64,000 bases of DNA from Alcaligenes endophyticus (GCF_026344035.1 NZ_JAPKND010000010.1:1-64000), one strand, 5' to 3'; positions 1-9,609 are shown, counted from the stretch's first letter. Made by a program: numbers and translations. The notes: generated by a model not told the origin, from the letters alone.

Positions 1-2333
1 TGCACCAAGCGGTCGGGATGGGAAAATTGATTCCAATGTCCGTTTTGAGAGATAGCGATAGCCGCTTGCGTCGCTTGCACGAAGACCTGGCTCGATGAGC
101 TGCGGGAACCATGGTGCCCCACCAGCACCAGCTCGTGAGGTAACAGTCCAGCAGCAACCATCTGCTCTTCTTCAGCAATTCCCACATCGCCTAGGATCAT
201 AGCCCGATGATATTTTCCCTGTACCGATAAAACGCAACTTTGACTATTCTTCTGCTGCCCTAGCGATGGCGTTAAGGTGTCTGTTTCTGGCCGACTGGGC
301 CACAAGAACTCAAAACGGACGCCGTCTACCTCCCACTGCACTCCTCGTTGGCACAGTTGCATGTTCGCCGGCAAGCGCACAGTGCCTGCCGGACGCTGCA
401 AAAGGCGTTCCTCACGACTCACAAAGGCAGCCACATCGAAACCCGCCCAGCTTTGCGTCACGGCATACTTTTGCAGCACGCTACTGACCCCCCCTACATG
501 GTCTAAATCGGCATGCGACAGCACCAACACGTCAATCTCTGGTATGGCTTGGGAGCGCAAATAGGGCACGATGCTACGTAAGCCCTCATCAGAATTGGGG
601 CTATAGCGCACGCCGGCGTCATACAGCAGTACTTGCGACTGTGTGCGCAATACGATTGCGGCTCCCTGCCCGACATCTAAAGCGGTTAATTGCCACTGAC
701 CATAAGCCGGTAATGTAGGCCGATAAAATAGAGCAGGCAGCAGCATGGCCAAACCACTTACGCGAGGCACAACACCGCGGGGCAAACCAATAACCACTAC
801 GCCCAATACGGCCCATAACAAGGCCCAAAAGGGTGCGGCCGCTGACACGATAACGGCCCATTTAACACTGATTAAATACTCCGTTAGTAGCATCACATAA
901 TCGAGGAGGTAGGCTGCACAACGCGCCACCCCGTCAGCAGCCCAGTCTCCGCTCGGCAACACAGCCAATAAAGCCAACAAAAGGGCCAAAGGAGTGAGCA
1001 CGCTACCGATAACAGGAATAGCATACGCATTCGTCACCGGGGACACGATAGATATTTCGTGAAACAAGTAAGCCAGTAAAGGGAACAAGGCAACAGTAAT
1101 CAACAACTGCAAACGCACGGCTTGATATAAACCATGTCCAGCACGCTGCCAACCTTGATAGACCCGTAAGGCTAGGCCCTGCCAATAGTTCCTAAATAGC
1201 AAAACTGCGACGGCCGCAAACGACAGATAAAAACCACTACTCAACAAAGCCCAGGGATCCCAGAGCACGATGACAAAAGCCGCTAACAACAACACGCGTG
1301 AAGCCCCCAGCACCAAACCCGACAAACGAGCTAGCACCACCACGAGCAACATTAAAAAAGTTCGCTGAGCGGGCACACCCCAGCCAGCCAAAACACAATA
1401 CAAAAACGCCGTGCACAATGCCGTCCACGACGCGATATGCTGGGCAGGATAACGTTCTGCCCAGGGACGGTTACGCCACCTACACCGCCGCCACACCCAC
1501 GACACCACAGCCGCTAGCATGACAGCAATTAAGGTCACATGGGATCCACTAATAGAGACCAAATGGGTGAGTCCAGCCCGATTAAATAGCTCCCAATCAC
1601 CGGGACTAATACTTGCTTGATCGCCCATGGCCAACGCCAGCAATACGCCTCCATAACGATGTTTACTCACATGGGGCAACATGCGAGCACGCACCCTATA
1701 ACGCCAGCGCTCGGCCCACACTGCCGGACGCCAGCCGACATGCTCATGCAAAAGCTCGGGTTGCCCCCGCACACTACCTAAAACGCGAACTCCTTGAGCA
1801 AACAAATGCTGCTCGTAGTCAAAGGCATGCGGATTTCGCGCACCATGCACGGGTTTAACCTTCAGGCTCATGGACCATACCTGCCCCGGCACAATTTCTG
1901 GAAAATCATAATATTGAGGCATAGCGTAAGGGCCTTTGCGGCTGGGGCTAGACCAATGCACTAGGATTTCTTGCGGCAGCCCCGATGGCTGCGATTGCAA
2001 CACCTGCGCTTGAAATTGACGCGAGTCAGGTTGCAAGCGCGGTAAAGAGGTGATGCGCAACTGTACTTTGCTGACTTTGTTAATGTCAGTGATCGGTAAT
2101 TGTTCGCCTAAACGCCACGCGGCTAACGTATTAACATATGCAGCCCCAAGCAAGCCACAGCCCACCAAAACCAGCCATTTTGTCAGCACGGGCTTGCGCT
2201 TACAACAACCCAAAATTAGGCCCGCCACGCCAACATTAACCAGCCAAACCCAAGCTGAAGGGTACACCTCACTCCATGTGTGTACCCATCCGGCTCCTGA
2301 CAAAAATGCTATTACCTTTAAACGGCCCTGCAT
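1..2333 (-). CDS. comEC: ComEC/Rec2 competence DNA channel, 3' end cut by window edge
   Basis: The reading frame is open from an ATG at 2333 to the left edge with no stop, giving about 777 codons; the C-terminus lies outside the window. An in-frame TAG at 2352-2354 precedes the start, and CGGAGC just upstream can serve as ribosome binding site. The protein has an N-terminal membrane/OB region (DUF4131-like), then the competence domain with the conserved stretches HLVSISGSHVTL and AGWGVPAQRTFLM. Near the cut end is the metallo-beta-lactamase-like segment LVLVGHHGSRSSSS. ComEC forms the inner-membrane channel that imports single-stranded DNA during natural transformation. It is the last gene of a leftward lolC-lolD-tatD-comEC run, about 100 bp after tatD. 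Confidence 0.93.
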   Translation of the reverse strand, partial: MQGRLKVIAFLSGAGWVHTWSEVYPSAWVWLVNVGVAGLILGCCKRKPVLTKWLVLVGCGLLGAAYVNTLAAWRLGEQLPITDINKVSKVQLRITSLPRLQPDSRQFQAQVLQSQPSGLPQEILVHWSSPSRKGPYAMPQYYDFPEIVPGQVWSMSLKVKPVHGARNPHAFDYEQHLFAQGVRVLGSVRGQPELLHEHVGWRPAVWAERWRYRVRARMLPHVSKHRYGGVLLALAMGDQASISPGDWELFNRAGLTHLVSISGSHVTLIAVMLAAVVSWVWRRCRWRNRPWAERYPAQHIASWTALCTAFLYCVLAGWGVPAQRTFLMLLVVVLARLSGLVLGASRVLLLAAFVIVLWDPWALLSSGFYLSFAAVAVLLFRNYWQGLALRVYQGWQRAGHGLYQAVRLQLLITVALFPLLAYLFHEISIVSPVTNAYAIPVIGSVLTPLALLLALLAVLPSGDWAADGVARCAAYLLDYVMLLTEYLISVKWAVIVSAAAPFWALLWAVLGVVVIGLPRGVVPRVSGLAMLLPALFYRPTLPAYGQWQLTALDVGQGAAIVLRTQSQVLLYDAGVRYSPNSDEGLRSIVPYLRSQAIPEIDVLVLSHADLDHVGGVSSVLQKYAVTQSWAGFDVAAFVSREERLLQRPAGTVRLPANMQLCQRGVQWEVDGVRFEFLWPSRPETDTLTPSLGQQKNSQSCVLSVQGKYHRAMILGDVGIAEEEQMVAAGLLPHELVLVGHHGSRSSSSQVFVQATQAAIAISQNGHWNQFSHPDRLV

Positions 2334-2434
2334 CGCTTTGCTCCGAAAAGCCTAGCGTAATCAGCAGCGTGACAAGAGGATAGAGACGGTGAAGAGAAAC
2401 AGCCTAAGGGATTACTACTGCACAGTAGAACGCT

Positions 2435-3283
2435 TTACGAGTTCGATGCAGTAAGACTGAATGCATGCCGCAGACCAGGCAAGGCCCTAATAGCCGCCTG
2501 AGCGCTCTCCCTGACTACCGTTTCGTAGGGTTGGCCGCGTAAAGAAGCAAGCTCTTGCGCTATTTTCTGCAACTCTGCTGGCTCATTGCGGGTAGCACTA
2601 CCTTGCGCTTGACCCAGGCCATCACGACCTAACCACGCGGGGGGTATATCCGGTGCATCCGTTTCTAATACGATAGACTCGCTCGGCAGGCTAGCCGCCA
2701 ACCGGCGTATCTGTTTGGCCCGCGTAAACGTCATGGCTCCGCCAAAACCCAAGGCCATGCCCAACCGGATGAACTGTTCGGCTTGTTGCTCACTGCCATT
2801 GAAAGCATGAGCAATCCCTCCTAAACCTGTGTATTGACGCAGAAACTTGAGCACTCTGTCTTGCGAGCGCCGCACATGCACTATGACAGGCAAATTGTGC
2901 TTCTGAGCCAGCTTTAGTTGCTGCTCAAAGAGCCATTCTTGATGCGCTCTGGCAGCCTCTGTACATAATTCAGGAACAAAATAGTCCAAACCAATTTCAC
3001 CCACCCCTACTAAGCGGGGGTCGTGCCGATGTCTGCTGAGCTGCTGGTCTACATGCTCTAGGTCTGTTTGCGTGGCTTGTAAAGCATACAGAGGATGTAT
3101 ACCTAAAGCGTAATACCCGCCCGAGACGCTATGCGCTAAGGTGCGTACCGTTTCAAAATTCACTACAGCCACGGCGGGTATCACTATCGCTTGTACACCC
3201 GCCTGCTGAGCCCGCACTATCACCTCAGAGCGATCCGCAGCAAATTCGGCGGCATCTAAATGACAGTGCGTGTCGATCAACAT
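2435..3283 (-). CDS. tatD: TatD family metal-dependent hydrolase (YcfH-like)
   Basis: The 282-residue protein is a TIM-barrel amidohydrolase of the TatD/YcfH group, which act as DNases or deoxyribonuclease-like hydrolases. The metal-binding signature is visible: DTHCHLD at the N-terminus (His6, His8), VGEIGLDYF in the middle, the IVHVR strand, and ETDAPDIPP near the C-terminus. Length matches the family (about 260-290). The gene lies 4 bp after lolD and is probably cotranscribed with it, a common arrangement in Burkholderiales. The exact substrate cannot be read from sequence; the short YcfH-type and true TatD are hard to separate. Confidence 0.92.
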   Translation of the reverse strand: MLIDTHCHLDAAEFAADRSEVIVRAQQAGVQAIVIPAVAVVNFETVRTLAHSVSGGYYALGIHPLYALQATQTDLEHVDQQLSRHRHDPRLVGVGEIGLDYFVPELCTEAARAHQEWLFEQQLKLAQKHNLPVIVHVRRSQDRVLKFLRQYTGLGGIAHAFNGSEQQAEQFIRLGMALGFGGAMTFTRAKQIRRLAASLPSESIVLETDAPDIPPAWLGRDGLGQAQGSATRNEPAELQKIAQELASLRGQPYETVVRESAQAAIRALPGLRHAFSLTASNS

Positions 3284-3287
3284 ACTT

Positions 3288-3989
3288 TTAACCCCTTGAG
3301 TCTTGCACCAAACGCCCTTTTTCCATCAGCAGTTGTCGATCCGCTAACGCGGCTAAGGCTGGATCGTGCGTTACTAGAACAAAAGCGGTACCCAAGTCTC
3401 GATTCACCCGACTAAGCAAAGAGAACATTCCCTCTGCCGTATACCGATCTAGATTGCCTGTGGGTTCATCTGCTAGTACGCAAGCGGGTTTAGTCACCAA
3501 AGCCCGCGCTAACGCCACCCGTTGTCGCTCCCCTCCGGATAACTGCCCCGGAAAGTGGTGCATGCGCTCACTCAACCCTACTTGCTCTAGCAATAACTGA
3601 GCCTCGACACGAGCTTGGTTGCGATTCATGCGTCGCACGATTAAGGGCATAGCCACGTTATCAGTAGCATCGAACTCGGGTAGCAAATGGTGAAACTGGT
3701 ACACAAACCCTAGAACCTGGTTACGTAAACGGCTACGCTGCGTTTCATTCAGATGGTCTGTCGCGGTTCCGTTGATACTAATGGAGCCACTGGACGGCAC
3801 ATCAAGCAGACCCAATGAGTGCAACAAGGTGCTTTTTCCAGAGCCGGAAGCACCGACAATGGCCACCATTTCGCCTTGATAGACCTCAAGGCTGACGTCA
3901 GTTAGGACCTGCGTATGCACGCCCCCTTCCTCGTAATGCACGCTTAGGCCAGAGGCCGTAATTACCGCTTTTTGAGTGGCTTCAATCAT
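3288..3989 (-). CDS. lolD: Lipoprotein-releasing system ATP-binding protein LolD
   Basis: LolD is the ATPase of the Lol complex, which extracts outer-membrane lipoproteins from the inner membrane and hands them to LolA. Walker A GASGSGKST is at residues 46-54, the ABC signature LSGGERQRVALARAL follows, and Walker B with ADEPTGNLD is present. The QFHHLLPEF stretch after the Q-loop is typical of LolD. I start at the ATG at 3989 (MIEATQ), with AGG about 10 bases upstream; an upstream in-frame start at 4025 would add 12 residues and overlap lolC by 44 bp. With the chosen start the overlap with the upstream permease gene is 8 bp, consistent with translational coupling. Confidence 0.93.
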   Translation of the reverse strand: MIEATQKAVITASGLSVHYEEGGVHTQVLTDVSLEVYQGEMVAIVGASGSGKSTLLHSLGLLDVPSSGSISINGTATDHLNETQRSRLRNQVLGFVYQFHHLLPEFDATDNVAMPLIVRRMNRNQARVEAQLLLEQVGLSERMHHFPGQLSGGERQRVALARALVTKPACVLADEPTGNLDRYTAEGMFSLLSRVNRDLGTAFVLVTHDPALAALADRQLLMEKGRLVQDSRG

Positions 3990-5256
3990 GACGCAAAACC
4001 TGTGCAGGTTGCAGTGTGGACGCACGCCAACTGGGATAGAGGGTGGCTAGGAAAGACAACACTAATGACACCACTCCGATTAGCACAATATCGCTAACTT
4101 GCGGGTTGGAAGGCATTTCACTGATAAAGTAAATTTGCTCGGGCAAGAATTTTTGTCCCATCAAGTTTTCAATGAACGGTACGATCACATCAATATTGTA
4201 GGCAATCAGGGCACCGAACCCCACTCCCAGCAAAGTACCCACTACTCCAATTAACGAGCCTTGCACCAAAAAAATGCGCGCAATTTCCCGTGGCGTGGCT
4301 CCGATGGTGCGCAAAATCGCAATATCGGAACGCTTATCCTTTACCGCCATCACTAATGAGGACAGCAGATTAAAGGCGGCTACGGCCACAATTAGGGTAA
4401 GTATTAAAAACATCATACGTTTTTCGGTTTGCACAGCAGCAAACCAAGTACGATTGTTCTCCGTCCAATCTGCCACTCGTACACGGGGAGGCATCTGTTG
4501 AGCAATTTCGCGCCCCACTAGCGGCGCTTGGTGCATGTCATCGATACGTAGACGCACGCCACTCACCCCCACATCACGAAAGACTTTCGCTGCATCTTCT
4601 ACGTTTATAAAGGCTAAACTGGCATCATACTCATAGTAGCCCGATGAAAAGACTCCTAGTAACGTAAACTGGCGCATGCGAGGTGAAAAACCCGCAGGTG
4701 AAATAGAGCCTTGGGGAGCCATGAGCATTAAGGTATCACCAATATTTAAGCGTAAACTATTCGCTAACTGCTCACCCAACACGATGCCATAGCTACCCGG
4801 TTGCAAATTGTCTAAGCGCCCGCGGATCATTTGTCGGCTAAGATCCGACACCTCTGACTCTAGCTGTGGGTCTAAGCCACGCACTTGAGCTCCTTGCAGG
4901 CTATTATTACGCACTAACATACCTTGGGCCGCCACATACGGGGCAGCACCTTGTACATGTTTATTTTTTCCCGCTAACTGTGCCATCTCTTTCCATTGGC
5001 CCAAGACTTGGGTATGGTCTGTATTAGGCACCAGCACTTCAATGTGCGGCAACACGGAAAGCATGCGATCACGCACCTGCACCTGAAAGCCATTCATGAC
5101 AGACAACACCACGATAAGAGCTGCCACGCCCAGCGCGATGCCCACCATGGAACTGCCCGCAATAAATGAAACGAAACGATCCGCCCGCCCACTCGAACCG
5201 CGTCTAGCTCTGGCCAGACCTGCGTAACGCGCCCCTATCCAAAATTCATATGCCAT
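3982..5256 (-). CDS. lolC: Lipoprotein-releasing ABC transporter permease (LolC/LolE family)
   Basis: A 424-residue inner-membrane protein with the MacB/FtsX permease architecture: one TM segment near residues 28-55 (GIALGVAALIVVLSVMNGF), a large periplasmic domain, then three C-terminal TMs. The segment DIAILRTIGATPREIARIFLVQG is the coupling-helix region that contacts LolD. Only one LolC/E gene lies here, next to lolD. If no second copy exists elsewhere, the complex would be the homodimeric LolF type rather than a LolCE heterodimer. The start ATG at 5256 faces the divergent gene at 5298, leaving only 41 bp for both promoters. Confidence 0.93.
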   Translation of the reverse strand: MAYEFWIGARYAGLARARRGSSGRADRFVSFIAGSSMVGIALGVAALIVVLSVMNGFQVQVRDRMLSVLPHIEVLVPNTDHTQVLGQWKEMAQLAGKNKHVQGAAPYVAAQGMLVRNNSLQGAQVRGLDPQLESEVSDLSRQMIRGRLDNLQPGSYGIVLGEQLANSLRLNIGDTLMLMAPQGSISPAGFSPRMRQFTLLGVFSSGYYEYDASLAFINVEDAAKVFRDVGVSGVRLRIDDMHQAPLVGREIAQQMPPRVRVADWTENNRTWFAAVQTEKRMMFLILTLIVAVAAFNLLSSLVMAVKDKRSDIAILRTIGATPREIARIFLVQGSLIGVVGTLLGVGFGALIAYNIDVIVPFIENLMGQKFLPEQIYFISEMPSNPQVSDIVLIGVVSLVLSFLATLYPSWRASTLQPAQVLRHD

Positions 5257-5297
5257 TCGAGCAGCTACCGCCTCTAAGAAAACATTACAATCAACCT

Positions 5298-6254
5298 ATG
5301 CAGATCGTACTATCCGGCGCGCTCCCCGATCCTGCGGAAGCACGCGAACTTATCCGATACATGCAGGACACCGCACCTACATTATGTCAGTGGCTAGGCC
5401 TATACCAAGCCCAAGAGCATACTGTAGACCCCAGCCTTTACTTGTGTACGCCCGCCGAACACTATGCGCTACAACAAGCAAAATTTCATGTACACCAGGC
5501 TCAGCATCTTAGCGCAGGTCTAGCTCCTTTGTTGTTGCAAAGGAGCAAAATCCCGTTACAGCAACCACTGCAAAGCCCCATCTGGCTAGCTCAATTAGTT
5601 CACATTGCCCCATCGCGTGATGGCGCCATGTTAGTGCCGGCTCGTGAACTCATGATTAGCACGACCCATAGCCAAGCCTTATTTGACTCATTTGCGCCTT
5701 TTTTGGCAGACACGGGCTTTACTTTTTCAAGCTGCACCTCCGATCACTGGCAAGTACAAGTACCTAGCGAGTTTACTACGGCAGCGGCCAGTCCTGAGCT
5801 CGTTGCATCAAGTAATGTAAATAACTGGTGGACGCAAGATCAAGTCACCCGCCCTTGGCGTAAATTAGCGAACGAATTTCAAATGTTTAGCTTCGGCCAC
5901 CCGGTCAATATTGAGCGACAGCAACAGGGGCTGTTGCCCATCAACAGCCTTTGGCTCTATGGGGGAGGCAGCATAGCGCAACTTGCTCCTTCCACCGAAA
6001 CAAGCAGTCCGGTCAAACACCTAGATCAACTTCAAGCAAGCTTCCAGTCGCGTGACTGGGGAGACTGGCTTGTGCAGTTAAAACAACTCGAGAACGAGCT
6101 ATTTGCTAAACAGGGGGCACACCCTCCTGAACGCCTCGTTTTACTGGGACGCGAGCGCTACATAATCTGCACACTCCCCCAAGCAAAGCCTTGGCCCTTA
6201 CGTTTATTTTCCAAACCTCAACCTTGGAGTCGCTGGTGGTCACCCCTATCCTGA
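5298..6254 (+). CDS. RpfE-like cytoplasmic protein, function unassigned
   Basis: The 318-residue product resembles the family often labelled 'regulatory protein RpfE' or, loosely, phosphoglycerate mutase, which sits beside recJ in many Burkholderiales. The recognisable stretch is INSLWLYGGG near residues 215-224, typical of that family. No signal peptide or membrane segment is visible. I chose the ATG at 5298 (MQIVLSGALPD) over the upstream start at 5250, because the latter would overlap the divergent lolC start. Its 3' end overlaps recJ by 19 bp, so the two are probably cotranslated. The biochemical role is not known to me; the family call is by resemblance only. Confidence 0.6.
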   Translation: MQIVLSGALPDPAEARELIRYMQDTAPTLCQWLGLYQAQEHTVDPSLYLCTPAEHYALQQAKFHVHQAQHLSAGLAPLLLQRSKIPLQQPLQSPIWLAQLVHIAPSRDGAMLVPARELMISTTHSQALFDSFAPFLADTGFTFSSCTSDHWQVQVPSEFTTAAASPELVASSNVNNWWTQDQVTRPWRKLANEFQMFSFGHPVNIERQQQGLLPINSLWLYGGGSIAQLAPSTETSSPVKHLDQLQASFQSRDWGDWLVQLKQLENELFAKQGAHPPERLVLLGRERYIICTLPQAKPWPLRLFSKPQPWSRWWSPLS

Positions 6255-7945
6255 ATAACCGCTCGGCAGTACCGGCAAAAAGCGCAGAACTAGAAGCTGA
6301 CGGCATACACCCCTTAATGGCTAGGCTTTTAGCCGCACGGGGTGTCACTAGCGCGTTAGAAATGCATATCAGTTGGGCGAACTTAATTCCACCCAAACAG
6401 CTTTCGCAAGTTGCCGAAGCAGCGCAACACTTGGCCAATGCCATCGCCAACAAACAGCGTATGCTCATTATTGCTGACTACGACTGTGACGGGGCGACGG
6501 CTTGTGCAGTGGGTGTACGAGCGTTACGCAGCATGGGAGCCATTGTCGACTTTCTAGTGCCTAATCGCTTTGAGACGGGCTATGGCCTTTCACCCGCAGT
6601 GGTCGAACTGGCGCTCCAACATACTGCCGGCAAACCCGATTTACTGATTACCGTGGATAACGGCATCGCCAGTATTGAAGGAGTTGAAGCGGCTAATGCG
6701 GTGGGTATGCAAGTACTGATTACCGACCACCACTTACCCGGCGATGAGCTACCCGACGCCTTGGCGATCGTGAACCCCAATCACCCCGATTGCAGCTTTC
6801 CCTCGAAGAACTTGGCCGGCGTGGGAGTCATTTTTTACTTAATGCTTGCGCTACGTGCCGAATTACGCCTACGTGGCGTATACCCTAGCAATGGCGGCCC
6901 ACGCTTAGATGCCTTAGCCGACCTCGTTGCATTGGGAACAGTGGCTGATGTCGTCAGCTTGGATAGCAACAACCGTCTATTGGTCACTCAAGGCTTAGAG
7001 CGCATGCGTAGGGGGCAGATCCATTGCGGCATTCGAGCCCTCTTTCAAGTAGCCGGCCGCGATCCGCGCCAAGCCAATGCCTTCGATCTTGGCTTTGCGC
7101 TAGGACCACGTATTAATGCGGCCGGACGTTTGGCTGATATGTCGCTTGGCATACGCTGTTTGCTCACCGATGACGAGCAGCAGGCTCTGCAGTTGGCGCA
7201 AGAGCTTGATGAGATGAACCAAGATCGCCGTGCCATAGAAAGCACCATGCATGCCGAAGCACAACAAATCGTTGAGCAAGTTTTACCGGATACCAGCGCG
7301 ACGGTCTGCGTTTACCATCCTGATTGGCATCAAGGAGTCGTAGGTTTAGTCGCTTCGCGCTTGAAAGAAAAGTACTGGCGCCCTAGCCTAGCCTTTGCTC
7401 AGGCTGAGTCTGGGGAGATAAAAGGCTCTGGCCGCTCGATTCCTGATGTGCACCTGCGAGACGCCTTAGACCTAGTCTCTAAGCGCTACCCTGGTTTAAT
7501 TTTGAAGTTTGGCGGTCATGCAATGGCGGCTGGTTTAAGCCTAGAGGAAGACAACTATGATGTCTTCGTGCAAGCTTTTGAAGAGGCTGTACAAGAGCTA
7601 ACTGGACGCTACCAATTCGACCCTATTATCGACACTGATGGATCGTTAGAGCCTGAATTTGCCACCCTACATGTCGCTGGCTTATTAAAGCAGCAAGTAT
7701 GGGGCGCGGGGTTTCCAGCTCCGGTTTTTCGCGACAACTTTACTATCCGTCAACAGCGGTTACTCAAAAACAAACATTTAAAACTAAGCTTAGAGCGTCA
7801 AGGGATGCATTATGAGGCAATCTGGTTCAACCATAACGTACTGCTACCCGAACAGGTCGAAGTCGCTTATCGTTTAGACCAAAACGAATGGAATGGTCAG
7901 GTATCGATACAACTCATTGTTGAGCACGCCCAAGCTTGTGAATAA
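6236..7945 (+). CDS. recJ: Single-stranded-DNA-specific exonuclease RecJ
   Basis: RecJ is the 5'-to-3' ssDNA exonuclease of RecF-pathway recombination, mismatch repair and base excision repair. The DHH-superfamily metal motifs are intact: ADYDCDG, TVDNGIAS, TDHHLPG and LGTVADVV. The C-terminal DHHA1 motif reads KFGGHAMAAGLSL, and an OB-fold region follows. I use a GTG start at 6236, because GGAG at 6226-6229 lies 6 bases upstream and the resulting N-terminus matches the family; this gives 569 residues, normal for RecJ. A longer start at 6191 is open but lies deep within the upstream gene. Confidence 0.95.
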   Translation: MVTPILNNRSAVPAKSAELEADGIHPLMARLLAARGVTSALEMHISWANLIPPKQLSQVAEAAQHLANAIANKQRMLIIADYDCDGATACAVGVRALRSMGAIVDFLVPNRFETGYGLSPAVVELALQHTAGKPDLLITVDNGIASIEGVEAANAVGMQVLITDHHLPGDELPDALAIVNPNHPDCSFPSKNLAGVGVIFYLMLALRAELRLRGVYPSNGGPRLDALADLVALGTVADVVSLDSNNRLLVTQGLERMRRGQIHCGIRALFQVAGRDPRQANAFDLGFALGPRINAAGRLADMSLGIRCLLTDDEQQALQLAQELDEMNQDRRAIESTMHAEAQQIVEQVLPDTSATVCVYHPDWHQGVVGLVASRLKEKYWRPSLAFAQAESGEIKGSGRSIPDVHLRDALDLVSKRYPGLILKFGGHAMAAGLSLEEDNYDVFVQAFEEAVQELTGRYQFDPIIDTDGSLEPEFATLHVAGLLKQQVWGAGFPAPVFRDNFTIRQQRLLKNKHLKLSLERQGMHYEAIWFNHNVLLPEQVEVAYRLDQNEWNGQVSIQLIVEHAQACE

Positions 7946-7971
7946 AAGCCTCAATCTACCGTAGCCCCGTT

Positions 7972-8376
7972 GTGAAACATCATAGTCATCAAGCATGCCC
8001 ATGTGGTTCAAAAAAACAGTACGCCCACTGCTGTCTACCTTGGCATCAAGGGAAAATACCACCAAATGCTGAGCTACTCATGCGCTCACGCTACAGCGCG
8101 TATGTGTTAGATCTGGTCGATTATATACGGGCCACGTGGCACCCTAGCACCTGCCCGACGGATATCAGTGTCAATCCGCCCCAACTAAAGTGGCTTGGGT
8201 TAAGCATACGACAATATCGCGTCATCAGCGCAAACGAAGCAAATGTAGAGTTTGTGGCGCGAAGCCGTTTGCACGGACAGGCTCACCGACTACATGAAAT
8301 CAGTCGTTTTGTGTTTGAGCAGCAACGTTGGTGGTACGTAGACGGACAATTTCCTGAGCCTGATACGAAGGTTTAG
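7972..8376 (+). CDS. ychJ: YchJ-family SEC-C motif protein
   Basis: A 134-residue protein of the YchJ (UPF0225) family. The N-terminal SEC-C zinc motif has cysteines at 9, 11, 20 and 21 in CPCGSKKQYAHCC, followed by the typical LLMRSRYSAYVL and the NTF2-like domain ending in WWYVDGQF. SEC-C motifs bind zinc and are found in SecA and other proteins; the role of YchJ is not established. The start is GTG at 7972 with only a weak upstream ribosome binding site; no ATG exists before the zinc motif. It lies 26 bp after recJ. Confidence 0.9.
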   Translation: MKHHSHQACPCGSKKQYAHCCLPWHQGKIPPNAELLMRSRYSAYVLDLVDYIRATWHPSTCPTDISVNPPQLKWLGLSIRQYRVISANEANVEFVARSRLHGQAHRLHEISRFVFEQQRWWYVDGQFPEPDTKV

Positions 8377-8446
8377 CGACTGAAGCCGCCTCAATTTATA
8401 CTAGGTCCAACAGCCATTGCTCCAGTTTGTCTCTTACTAGGCCTAC

Positions 8447-8731
8447 ATGCTGATCATACAGAAAATTATTATTACCTTACTCATCGTCTTGCCAATACTG
8501 GCTGCTTGGCGAGAGTTCCTAGATCGTAAAATTTCCGGCGCAAATGGCCTGCTGCTCGTGACGTGCATGATGCTCTGCTTTGGGCTGTCGGTTATTGGCT
8601 TTTTTGTGTCATGGTATAACACCACGTTTTTTTCTGCCGTCCTGTACTTCGTGGCCTACGCGGTTTGGACCTACTTTTTCCCGCAACTTTTGGCCACGTT
8701 TATTGTGTATTTAGATAAACGTTTGACGTAA
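8447..8731 (+). CDS. Small integral membrane protein, unknown function
   Basis: A 94-residue, very hydrophobic protein with about three predicted membrane segments, roughly residues 3-20, 33-53 and 60-88. The short basic loop WREFLDRKIS lies between the first and second. I do not recognise a family. The frame is uninterrupted, and the gene lies 22 bp before an SMR-type efflux gene in the same direction, so the two could be coexpressed. No conserved charged residues that would suggest a transporter of its own stand out. Confidence 0.6.
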   Translation: MLIIQKIIITLLIVLPILAAWREFLDRKISGANGLLLVTCMMLCFGLSVIGFFVSWYNTTFFSAVLYFVAYAVWTYFFPQLLATFIVYLDKRLT

Positions 8732-8753
8732 CTTTTACCGTGCTGTTCACACC

Positions 8754-9095
8754 ATGAGCTCTAACACATTAAGCTATCTGCATCTTTTTTGTGCCATAGC
8801 CTTTGAAATCATAGGCACTACGCTTTTACAACAATCACAACAGTTCACCCGCTTATATCCCTCTGTGGGATCGTTATTTTGCTATGGCGTAGCCTTCTAC
8901 TTTTTGTCCCTGACATTACGCTCAATGGCGGTTGGAATTGCTTATGCGCTATGGAGCGGCATAGGTATTGTACTGATTAGTCTAATTGGCTGGCTCGTTT
9001 TTAAGCAAAAAATTGATCTACCTGCCATCATTGGCATCAGCCTCATTGTGGCAGGTGTACTAGTGATTAATCTGTTCTCGAGTTCGGTGCACTAG
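8754..9095 (+). CDS. Small multidrug resistance (SMR, EmrE/QacE-type) efflux protein
   Basis: A 113-residue four-helix SMR transporter. The essential membrane glutamate is Glu18 in AIAFEIIGTT, and the family signatures YGVAFYFLSLTLRSM, GIAYALWSGIGIV and GVLVINL are all present. Members work as antiparallel dimers that exchange protons for quaternary ammonium compounds and other hydrophobic cations, or for guanidinium in the Gdx subgroup. The WSGIGIV stretch fits the Qac (drug) subgroup better than Gdx. It is a single gene rather than one of a paired SMR, unless it works with the small membrane protein upstream. Confidence 0.93.
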   Translation: MSSNTLSYLHLFCAIAFEIIGTTLLQQSQQFTRLYPSVGSLFCYGVAFYFLSLTLRSMAVGIAYALWSGIGIVLISLIGWLVFKQKIDLPAIIGISLIVAGVLVINLFSSSVH

Positions 9096-9154
9096 TCCCC
9101 AAATCAAGTAATCCAGCCCCATCACCACTTTTTTCTATTGTTTATTCAGCGGCC

Positions 9155-9595
9155 ATGAAAGCTCTTATTCAACGCGTGACTCAAGCGCACGTACTCATCG
9201 ATCAAAAAGAAATTGCGCGTATACAGGCAGGGATGTTGGTGCTGGTATGTGCTGAGCCCACGGACCAACGTGCTACAGCAGATTTACTCATAGAGAAACT
9301 GTGCAAACTACGTATATTTGCCGATGCCGAAGGGAAGATGAACCTGAACATAAAGCAGGCTCAGGGCGAGCTACTATTAGTCAGCCAGTTTACGCTGGCT
9401 GCAGACACTCGCCGCGGCACTCGTCCAGGGTTTAGCCGGGCAGCCCCGCCCGAGTTGGCTAAACCCCTGTTTGAGTATTTAATTGAGCAGGCTCGTGGGC
9501 ACATAACTAAGGTCGAACATGGCATATTTGCGGCAGATATGCAGGTTCATCTGGTCAATGACGGCCCCGTTACTATTCCACTAGACATCAATTAA
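9155..9595 (+). CDS. dtd: D-aminoacyl-tRNA deacylase
   Basis: Dtd removes D-amino acids (and glycine from tRNA-Ala) mischarged on tRNAs, a proofreading step in the cytoplasm. The 146-residue length is standard. Both family motifs are present: SQFTLAADTRRGTRPGF (the SQFTL motif) and the C-terminal NDGPVTIPL (the NxGPxT motif), which together shape the cross-subunit active site of the dimer. It starts MKALIQRVTQAHV, the classic N-terminus. It converges with the leftward gene at 9610, leaving 14 bp between stops. Confidence 0.96.
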   Translation: MKALIQRVTQAHVLIDQKEIARIQAGMLVLVCAEPTDQRATADLLIEKLCKLRIFADAEGKMNLNIKQAQGELLLVSQFTLAADTRRGTRPGFSRAAPPELAKPLFEYLIEQARGHITKVEHGIFAADMQVHLVNDGPVTIPLDIN

Positions 9596-9609
9596 TGTTT
9601 GCTTGCGCC

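Noticed and set aside
266-2355. Several rightward open frames of 60-101 codons
   Set aside because: They are antisense to comEC, whose frame is open without a stop from 2333 to the window edge and carries clear ComEC motifs.
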